Both the position numbers and the translations under genes were made by a program. Shown here piece after piece: positions 7,415-13,289 of a DNA stretch of 13,289 nt. This stretch comes from Parachlorella kessleri (Eukaryota > Chlorophyta > Trebouxiophyceae > Chlorellales > Chlorellaceae). The number at the start of each line of letters is the position of its first letter. The stretch's first letter is position 1. Below the pieces are notes generated by a model that made no database searches, was not told the origin of the DNA, and worked only from the letters and a program-made list of their open reading frames with translations. Location of the stretch: the NCBI GenBank assembly GCA_001598975.1, contig BBXU01000779.1, positions 1 to 13,289 on the forward strand. The letters run 5' to 3'.

Positions 7415-10400
7415 TTACTGGTTGGCAACGGCCTTGTTGAGCACGATGCCCTCAAAGCGGGTCTGGAACCACTTGATGGCATCATCCTTAGTCACGCGGT
7501 GCTGCACGCCCACCTGCGTCGAATATGGAGGATATGGGGTGGTACAGTTGACATGTGATGGAAGGGCAGTACGCGGCGTCTTGTTCTTCAGTGCAAAGCC
7601 ACCCCCACACCATGCTAGCTTGCAGGCACGTCACTGGCAGGCAGTACGCTCGCTCTGGGGTCTCTTCAACGCTCCCTGACAGTGTGTAGTCCAATGGAAA
7701 CGAAAGCACGCATGCTTTATGCATGCGTGAGATGCATGCGTGGGGCACGCATTCTCGACTTCTACCGCTGACTCCACGGCCTTACGGTACCTTTACGACC
7801 CCGCAACCCGCCCTTGAAGCAGGCACAGCCCATGTTGGTGCACTTGGCATGGCGCAGCGGCTCCCAAGTACACCTATCTTCAAAATTTTCAAACCCACGC
7901 CATGTTCAGAAAGGCTTGGTTGAGGGCACACACCTTGGAGAGCTTGGCACGGCGCTTGGCAACGCGGTAGCCGGGGCGCTCCAGCACCACGTAGAAGTCC
8001 ATGCCTGCACAAAAGGCAGGGGTCACCCGGGATGTAGCAAAGGTACTAGAGGGTGGGCATGCATACACAGTCTGTGCCCTGTAGGAGCACCGCGTGGGTT
8101 ACAGAGTACTTCTGGCATCGCTTGGCACGCCGCCATCGCCAACAAGCACGCCAAGCTGGCACACAAGGCTCCCTTAGTCGGCTGTCGACTAAGGTCCGCT
8201 GAGGCAGTGGGAGATTATGGCCCCCTTTTAGAATCCCCCCGCTGAGGCGATGGAATTTTGTGTCCCGCTCATACAAAACCCCCGCTGAGGCGATGGAAGA
8301 TTGTGTCCCGCTCATAGAAACCCCCCGCTGAGGCGATGGAAGATTGTGTCCCGCCCATAGAAACCCCCCGCTGAGACAGATGGAGATTATGTCCCGCTCA
8401 TAGAAACCCTCCGGGGCTGGCAGGCGCAGCACCCAGAGGCATCGTAAAACGGTGTCACTATGGCACCGAGCTCATACATAGCTGCCCTCAGTTGGGGATG
8501 CCGCAGCTTGTAATCAGTAAATACGGTGCCGATAGACAGTTGAGGCAACGACACACCAAATGTCCAGCTGGCACCCGCCACACTGCTGTCTGACTGCTGT
8601 CTGACCCCTTCCTGTCGCTCGCATCTCCACTTTAAATGTCCAGGAACTGATTGGTGCCCACTGTTGTATACCAGTTCTCCATGAGCTCCACTGTCATAAG
8701 AGTCATCCCAATGACTCACCCTACCTCATAAGTAGTAATTCAGGTTGCCTACGGGTCTATAGTGCCCCTCAGCAGTCACCCATCGGCTCACAACTAGTAC
8801 CAGATGGCCACACCGTAGATGCCGGTGGAGGGGTTGGGTTGTACAGATGCACAGTTCACTGTGCCCCCCAATAGACACCCAACCCCCCTATCTGGTCATG
8901 GATGACTCACCGTAGATGCCGGTGGAGGGGTCGTACTTGATGCCCAGGTCAATGTGCTCATTGATGCCAAAGCCAAAGTTGCCGCTGTCAGAGAAGTTGC
9001 GACGAAGCAGCTCGTACTCCCGAACCTTGAGCCCGGCCTCCTGCGGACATGAAAACATAAACCGGGCTATGTTGATGGAAAGAAACCCAACAATACAGTG
9101 CTCAAGAGTATCAGGAGCAGAGAATGTGTCAGGTTGTTGTGGGAATGCCCAAGCCCCAGGGCTATTCCTGCCACCCCAGGCTACGAGGACTACAAAGGCA
9201 GCAGCTTGTCATCCATCATCCACAAGGCCATGCCAGTCCATCCCACCCGCAGATGCACCGCCCCCCTCCTAAAACCTTGCAGCCGCCCTATCCCCCGCCC
9301 ACGCCCTAACACTAGACGAGCAGCAGCACAGGGGCAGGGACCAGCACGCCACCGGTAACTGGCTGCATGCGGTCCGGGTCACCTTCTCGCGCTCTCTCCC
9401 TCCTACCCTTCCTCCATGTCACCCCGGGCCACCTTCTCGCGCTCTCTCCCTCCTACCCTTCCTCCAAGTCACCCCTTACATGCACCCTGAGCAGGCTCTC
9501 AAAGACGGCGGCACAGCCGGGCCACCGAAACCACCAAAAGCTCACCAGCAGCTGCACGGCCTTCTCCCCGCGCACGGTGACGTGGCAGGAGATCTTCTCG
9601 TTACGGCGGATGGCCCACTGACGCACGGTGTAGCGCGCCTTGCCAAACACAGGCTGCTGCCCGGTCAGCTGCTCAAGCACCTGCAGCCAAGAACCGTGTG
9701 ACGCCTTCAGACAAGTAAACGCCAACATGTCTTCCTCATACCCCCTAATTCGCCCTCCACTACCCCAAGCAAAAGGCAGTGCTGGCCGGCAGGCCGCACG
9801 GGCTCCAGATACGTGATGCAGGGCCGTCCTTCTTGGGGGCTACGCTGGTTCCCAAGGCTTCACTGCCCTCGGGGAGCTGCTGCTGCTGCAGCAGCGCTGC
9901 CTCGGCCTCAGTGCAACTGGCAAGACAATGAAGCCTCTGTGTTGCTGCCCTCGAAAGAGCCCTGACACCTGCAGTGCCCCCTGCCAGCCCTCTCCAGACA
10001 CGGCCGCCGCAGCCTCAGCACTACAGTACCCCTTGCGTGCCGCAGAGGCTGCCTTCCTACTTCTTCAGCCAGGTGACTTGCTGAGCATGGGAAGATACTT
10101 CACGGGATGCCTCCCTGTAGTGCAGCTAACCCCCGGCCGCCAGGCTGCTGGTACAGTCGCCGCATGCTCCCCTGCTCCCACCGCCGCTGCTATCACATCT
10201 CTGGCAGTTTTGCTGGTCGCTCAGCTACGCTCAGCTGCACACGCCGTCTCCAATCAGGCCTGCTGCGCTTCGCTGCTGCCGGGCGACACGTCACACTCGG
10301 CTTGGCTAGTGACTACAAGCACCTGGCTGGCACCCTGGTGGGTCCCCTGCCAGGGCTGTTCATTGCTCAACAGCCAAGCACCAAAGCTCCTCTGTCCCTT

Positions 10401-10744
10401 TTGTCCTCGCGCTCGGTCAGCCGCGCTGTCTGCACACACCTGTCTGCTGCCGGGCGGCTGCCGGTGACATACAGCTGCCAACGCACCCGCCCGCCAGCTG
10501 GCCCGCCACACACACTGGCCAAATTGACTCAAAGCTTAGATGCGCATATATCCAACACCATCCCGTCGCACCCCAGCCAGCTAGTTGACACCACGCGCCC
10601 CGCCGCCTGCGGCTGCCATGGAGCTCGCACCTTTGCCGCCTTCTGCAGGCGATCACCAGACTCGCCGGTGCAGCAGTTGAGGATGAGCTTTGCGACGCGG
10701 ATCTCGCGCATGGGGTTCTGAGCCTTCTTGTCCGACGCCTGCAT
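7415..10744 (-). CDS. RPL11: 60S ribosomal protein L11 (uL5), five exons, complete
   Basis: This large-subunit protein binds 5S rRNA and sits in the central protuberance. Exons: 10631-10744, 9546-9680, 8911-9040, 7934-8004, 7415-7513, totalling 549 nt or 182 codons plus TAA, the usual length for the family. All four introns are GT-AG and all joins keep phase (0, 0, 1, 0). Diagnostic blocks in order: [108 protein letters not shown]. The ATG at 10744 gives [10 protein letters not shown]. An alternative is an upstream exon carrying the ATG joined at ATGCAG|GCGTCG, giving a MASDKK-like start. All core residues are intact, so this looks like a working copy. Confidence 0.96.
7707..7742. repeat. Hairpin-forming GCATGCGTG repeats in RPL11 intron 4
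   Basis: CACGCATGC, five bases, then GCATGCGTG forms a perfect 9-bp inverted repeat (7707-7729). A third copy of GCATGCGTG follows at 7734-7742. The rest of intron 4 (7514-7933) shows nothing convincing. Confidence 0.75.
8173..8193. repeat. Perfect 8-bp inverted repeat next to the 43-bp minisatellite
   Basis: CTTAGTCG, five bases, then CGACTAAG: a perfect stem of 8 bp ending three bases before the minisatellite begins. It could form a small hairpin in DNA or in the RPL11 pre-mRNA. It lacks a T-run, and no function is claimed. Confidence 0.7.
8196..8412. repeat. 43-bp minisatellite, five copies, in RPL11 intron 3
   Basis: The word GCTGAGG (GCTGAGA in the last copy) recurs at 8198, 8241, 8284, 8327 and 8370, exactly 43 bp apart. 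The unit is approximately CCGCTGAGGCGATGG, then A-rich bases, TGTGTCCCGCTCATAGAAACCC. Similarity is highest in copies 3 and 4. The unit shows no resemblance to the flanking exons, unlike the junction echoes elsewhere in the window. It is an ordinary intronic minisatellite as far as can be seen. Confidence 0.92.
8811..8834 (-). repeat. Echo of RPL11 exon 3 3' end and donor
   Basis: These 24 bases are identical to 8908-8931, which span the end of RPL11 exon 3 (coding PSTGIY) and its GT. The offset is 97 bp. On the minus strand the copy reads CTACG|GTGTGG against the true CTACG|GTGAGT. Confidence 0.92.
9374..9476. repeat. Two-copy 50-bp direct repeat in RPL11 intron 2
   Basis: The pyrimidine-rich block ACCTTCTCGCGCTCTCTCCC and its downstream bases occur at 9381 and 9431 with nearly full identity. 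It lies within the intron between exons 2 and 3 and contains no exon sequence. Confidence 0.9.
9681..10630 (-). other. RPL11 intron 1, longest intron of the gene
   Basis: A 950-nt intron with a GTGCGAG donor and CTGCAG acceptor. Several long plus-strand open frames occur here (for example 9928-10467), but their composition is Pro, Ser, Ala and Cys rich with no motif. They look like chance frames in GC-rich DNA. A CTG/CAG palindrome (GCTGCTGCTGCTGCAGCAGC) lies at 9876-9895. I see no gene inside the intron. Confidence 0.75.
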
Positions 10745-10851
10745 AATGGAACGCCCCAGGCTGGGCTGTCAGTCAAGCCGGCTGGGCAAAGGATGCTCCC
10801 AAGCTTCTGGCCCAGCCCTGCCAGCCGCACCACTCCCCCCCATCCCATGCA

Positions 10852-10951
10852 GAGGGTTGTCTACCAGGACCTCCATGCCTTCCACAGGCTGCAGCCCAAA
10901 GTAGCAGACAGGAACATGTCCAAGGCACGAGACCGAGCTGCGGCGCTACTA
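10852..10951 (+). other. Doubtful plus-strand coding exon opposite the RPL11 upstream region
   Basis: Flanked by CATGCAG (possible acceptor) and CTACTACAG|GTGGGC (good donor). The open frame reads RVVYQDLHAFHRLQPKVADR and then MSKARDRAAALLQ, a plausible helical protein segment. It lies only about 110 bp upstream of the RPL11 start on the other strand, where a promoter or 5' UTR is expected, so it may be chance. It is not recognised as any family. Confidence 0.2.
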
Positions 10952-11288
10952 CAGGTGGGCACGGCAGTCCAGAGCCTTAGGCGCTGCCCAAACAAAACGT
11001 CTTCAGCAGCACGGGCTAGGAGAGCGGGCCTCAGGTGATGCCGCCCTGGCCGACGGCACACTATTAGCAGTTGTAATCAATCGCTCTAATACACTCTAAC
11101 GCTTCATCCCAGTTCAGCTGGCCCCTGTAGCTGCCACCCCCATGTCATGCGGCCGCTGAGCAGTGGCATGTGGGCGCCTGAGCCGGTAATAAGGCTCACC
11201 ATTTTTGCGGCTCTCCCCCTTCCACCAACCAGAAACGAAAGAGGGAGGTCCACACTGCTTGCTTGGGAATGAAACATTCGGCCCCGGA

Positions 11289-11297
11289 TTAGGGTTT
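11289..11297 (-). promoter_or_regulatory. Telo-box (AAACCCTAA) upstream of RPL11
   Basis: A perfect AAACCCTAA on the RPL11 strand, about 545 bp upstream of the ATG. In land plants telo-boxes are enriched in promoters of ribosomal protein genes, often with TGGGCY site II elements, and one TGGGCT lies nearer the gene (10893-10898). Whether algae use the element the same way is not known to me. Confidence 0.35.
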
Positions 11298-11339
11298 GGC
11301 CAGCTGGCATGCGGAGCAAATGCAGCCCGAGAGCGCAAA

Positions 11340-11403
11340 CTAGCTGGAGATATCGATATAGCTAGGAACAGCGATCGCTTATTGCTGAGAACGAGAATCT
11401 CGT
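11340..11403. repeat. Cluster of palindromes in the intergenic region
   Basis: Within about 65 bp: CTAGCT (11340) and AGCTAG (11360) flank the perfect palindrome TATCGATA (11351-11358); then the perfect palindrome GCGATCGC (11371-11378); then ACGAGA, one base, TCTCGT (11391-11403). The stretch is more AT-rich than the surroundings. It could be a set of protein-binding sites or coincidence. Confidence 0.55.
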
Positions 11404-11673
11404 TGTCGTTGCTCGTCAGTAGCCTGTGCCAAGTACACCGCTCCACCTGGGCTACAACTGAAAGGAGATGCCAGTTGGAGGCCGATGGGTGTGTATACAG
11501 CGCCCATCTCTCTTTTTGGGCACCAGGCCAGGCGTGCAAGCGCCCAGAGGTGCTCTATCATTGGGTAAGGCCTGCCCCTGCTTAGTATGAGTGAAGGCTA
11601 TTCGAAGCTTGTCACGGCTTAACACTGGGGAACAGCTGTGCACCCATACTCACATGCATGCGCACATGCGAGT

Positions 11674-11848
11674 CGTGCAGTTCGTCAGGATCCCGACGAC
11701 CAGCAGCAGTGGCTTAGGAAGCGCCGGAGAGGATGGCGGTCTTCGTTACGCTCTGCGGCAGTCGATGGGCCCTCCACCACGGGGGCTTGGGTGACGTCCC
11801 AGCAAGATGAAGCCAAGGAACAACAGCGAGCGGAACTTGAGTGAGTGC
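11674..11848 (+). other. Doubtful plus-strand coding exon
   Basis: After a possible acceptor (GTGCAG) the frame is open, with a charged, Gln-rich composition (RQDPDDQQQWLRKRRRGWRS to DEAKEQQRAELE), and ends at a TGA; the same bases also form a strong donor (A|GTGAGT). A TGTAA lies at 11995-11999, about 150 nt downstream, as expected for a 3' UTR. No family is recognised and no upstream exon is clearly connected. Confidence 0.25.
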
Positions 11849-12204
11849 CTCACTGAGGCGAAAGTGTGAGGACCTGGCTTGCCACAGGGACTGCGTGGGC
11901 ACTAGCAGGTGAAGGCTGAGGCAGGCGAGCTGGAGGATACAGCAACCTGTCTGCGCTTTCACACACCCAGCCCCTTGCCCTGAATAGCGGGCTATGTAAG
12001 GCGCCAATTGATGGTTGCCTGCTGGTGTCCCACTGGCACCTGTAGACAATAGAGGATGCCAGCACACCTGCCCGCCTTGTTATCGTAGTCCAGCACACCA
12101 CTGGCTTGTGGGAGCAGCTCGTGTCCATGCCTGAATTAAAGTTAGGGTGTGTGTTTTTTGAGCGTTTCTCGAGTGCTTCTTTGAGTGTACACACCCAGGC
12201 CCCC

Positions 12205-12240
12205 GACCCCCCCCCCCCCCGCCCCCCCCACGCCCCCGCG
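12205..12240. repeat. C-rich homopolymer tract
   Basis: A run of C broken only by single A, G or T bases, upstream of the epimerase start; the minus strand is G-rich. Length is likely to be unstable and error-prone in sequencing. The G-rich strand could form a quadruplex. Confidence 0.8.
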
Positions 12241-12358
12241 CCGCCTCAGCCTTACCCCAGAGCGCTCCACTTCTCTTCCCCATCCTTCCCCTGTGTGAGG
12301 AAGGCTCCCTCTGCTGCGTGATGGGCCCCGCCATGCTGCAGACTGTCCCCACCAAACC

Positions 12359-13289
12359 ATGGCTCACAGTTGGTGCCCCTCATGCAGGGCGGCCATGGAG
12401 CGCTACATTGCCTTCTGCCAGGACAAGTTTGGCATGCCTGGCAGCGTGCGCTTCAGCGCCGGCATCGGCGGGCTGCCCATGGTCACGCTGCGCCATCCCA
12501 GCGGGGCTGAGGTGGACGTGTACTGCCACGGGGCCACGGTCACTGGTTGGAGGCATGTGGACGGGCGGGAGCTGCTGTATCTGTCGCCCGACAACGAGTT
12601 TGACGGGGAGGAGCCGATTAGGTGAGGGTGGGGAGCCGATTAGGTAAGAGGGGGGGGGGCGCGATTGGGTGAGGGAGTGCTTGGCAGGAGCAGCCTGGCG
12701 GGAGCTGGCGGGGGGCGAGGTACAGCACCAGCAGTACAGGCGCAGCACCAGCAGTACAGGCGCAGCATCAGCGGGTGCTTGTACCTACCATTAGGGTGTT
12801 GTACCTGCCACCAGGCAAGGGGTTATGTGCAGGAAGGTGAATTGCAGCATGCAAAGCAGCCCTTGGGTCATTGTTGGTGAGTGCTCTGTCCAGTGGGGCA
12901 TGGCAGCGCTGGATAACTCAGTTTGTTGGTCTCACACGGGTTGTGGCTTACCGTACCGGGCACATGTGTATGCCTCCTGGCCTGCATATACATCACTGGC
13001 TGCAGCGGGGGCATCCCCATCGCCTTCCCCCAGGTCGGCCCGGGGCCGTGGATGTGCCAGCCTGGCCGGCATTTGCCTCCTCTGATGGTATATACCCTCC
13101 TGCCTGCCTGGCTGCAGCGGGGGCATCCCCATCGCCTTCCCCCAGGTCGGCCCGGGGCCGCTGCCGACCCACGGCTTCCTGCGGCACCTGCACTGGTCGG
13201 TGGTGGAGGCGTTCATGGTGGAGGGGGCCGAGGACCCGTGCCCTACAGGTGTGTCATGCTTAGTCGTTGGGCAGCGGAGGAGACGTTCA
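12359..13289 (+). CDS. Glucose-6-phosphate 1-epimerase (aldose-1-epimerase family), 5' part
   Basis: Predicted to interconvert the alpha and beta anomers of glucose 6-phosphate. Exon 12359-12621 ends GEEPI + AG; exon 13118-13248 starts with C, restoring Ser, and reads SGGIPIAFPQVGPGPLPTHG then FLRHLHWSVVEAF. The GGIP-FPQ-GPG-HG-R signature and the earlier LPMVTLRHPSGAEVDVYCHG and VTGWRH..GRELLYLSPDNEF blocks are typical of the plant-type enzyme. Two in-frame starts exist, 12359 (MAHSWCPS) and 12395 (MERYIAF). Because CCTCATGCAG|GG just before 12395 also resembles an acceptor, the first exon may be internal, with an upstream N-terminus. The donor after 13248 (ACAG|GTGTGT) is tentative, since the frame stays open to the window edge. 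The catalytic His and Glu further on are outside the window. Confidence 0.88.
12611..12675 (+). repeat. Tandem echoes of the epimerase exon 1 donor
   Basis: GAGCCGATTAG|GTGAGG at the true junction (GT at 12622) is repeated 22 bp on as GAGCCGATTAG|GTAAGA (GT at 12644), with a diverged third form GCGATTGG|GTGAGG (GT at 12669). Using the second donor would pass an in-frame TGA at 12623-12625, so only the first gives a functional protein. Confidence 0.85.
12723..12775 (+). repeat. 20-bp tandem repeat in epimerase intron 1
   Basis: CAGCACCAGCAGTACAGGCG occurs twice in tandem, followed by a partial, diverged third copy. Just after it, GTACCT(A/G)CCA recurs. It has no evident coding role; it lies in the same intron whose two ends are both echoed. 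Confidence 0.85.
12996..13160 (+). repeat. 53-bp echo of the epimerase exon 2 acceptor and exon start
   Basis: Bases 12996-13048 are identical to 13108-13160: CTGGCTGCAG acceptor followed by the first 43 bases of exon 2, coding (S)GGIPIAFPQVGPGP. The offset is 112 bp, so entry at the upstream acceptor shifts the frame on reaching the second copy. Weaker similarity upstream of each copy (TGCCTCCT, then TATATAC-like) suggests the whole 112-bp unit was duplicated. Only the downstream copy continues into PTHGFLRHLHWSVVE and is the real exon. Confidence 0.93.

Larger units (their letters stand above)
10745..12358. promoter_or_regulatory. Divergent intergenic region between RPL11 and the epimerase gene
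   Basis: About 1.6 kb separate the two outward-facing start codons. It should contain both promoters and 5' UTRs. Visible elements are a telo-box at 11289-11297, a TGGGCT motif at 10893-10898 (minus strand), a palindrome cluster at 11340-11403, a C-rich tract near 12209-12237, and two doubtful plus-strand exons listed separately. No TATA box is obvious for either gene. Confidence 0.6.

Noticed and set aside
7840..7865. Possible echo of RPL11 exon 4 end (CTTGGCATGGCGCAG against CTTGGCACGGCGCTTGG)
   Set aside because: The match is short and gapped, not distinguishable by eye from chance in GC-rich sequence.
9928..10467. 179-codon plus-strand open frame
   Set aside because: It lies inside RPL11 intron 1, on the opposite strand, with low-complexity composition and no motif; long chance frames are expected in GC-rich DNA.
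11289..11297. Telomeric or interstitial telomere repeat
   Set aside because: Only one TTAGGG-type unit is present; no tandem copies.

Overview
The window looks like nuclear DNA of a green alga (Chlorophyta). It is GC-rich and very intron-dense. Introns mostly start GTGGGT, GTGAGT or GTGTGT and end TGCAG, a chlorophyte-type TGTAA lies about 100 nt after one stop codon, and the proteins resemble plant and algal homologues. The lineage is inferred from these traits; no species is assigned. Long open frames are rare because coding is cut into exons of 41-172 nt, so genes were rebuilt by joining conserved peptide blocks across splice sites with matching reading phase.

Layout. (1) Minus strand, 6760 down to the left edge: a SAMHD1-type HD-domain dNTP triphosphohydrolase (plant VEN4 family), at least 13 exons, C-terminus outside the window. 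(2) Minus strand, 10744 to 7415: a complete five-exon cytosolic ribosomal protein gene, RPL11 (uL5), 182 aa. (3) 10745-12358: divergent intergenic region with a telo-box, a palindrome cluster, a C-rich tract and two doubtful plus-strand exons. (4) Plus strand, 12359 to the right edge: the 5' part of a glucose-6-phosphate 1-epimerase (aldose-1-epimerase family), two exons visible. The genes are not an operon and share no obvious pathway (dNTP control, translation, sugar phosphate).

Most striking signal. Many introns carry 'echoes' of their own flanking splice junctions: direct repeats containing the last bases of the upstream exon plus its 5' splice site, or the 3' splice site plus the first bases of the downstream exon. 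I see this at eight or nine junctions in all three genes. Two have become short tandem arrays: six copies at 57-58 bp holding the acceptor and the catalytic HD codons of the SAMHD1 gene, and six copies at 28-29 bp holding an exon end and donor. Most single echoes lie 97-124 bp from the true junction, which suggests one duplication process with a typical length. One echo (3060-3125) keeps its reading frame and has phase 1-1 borders, so it could be a cassette exon.

Limits. The join between SAMHD1 exons 4 and 5 is unresolved, transcription start sites cannot be seen, and no expression or database evidence was available.
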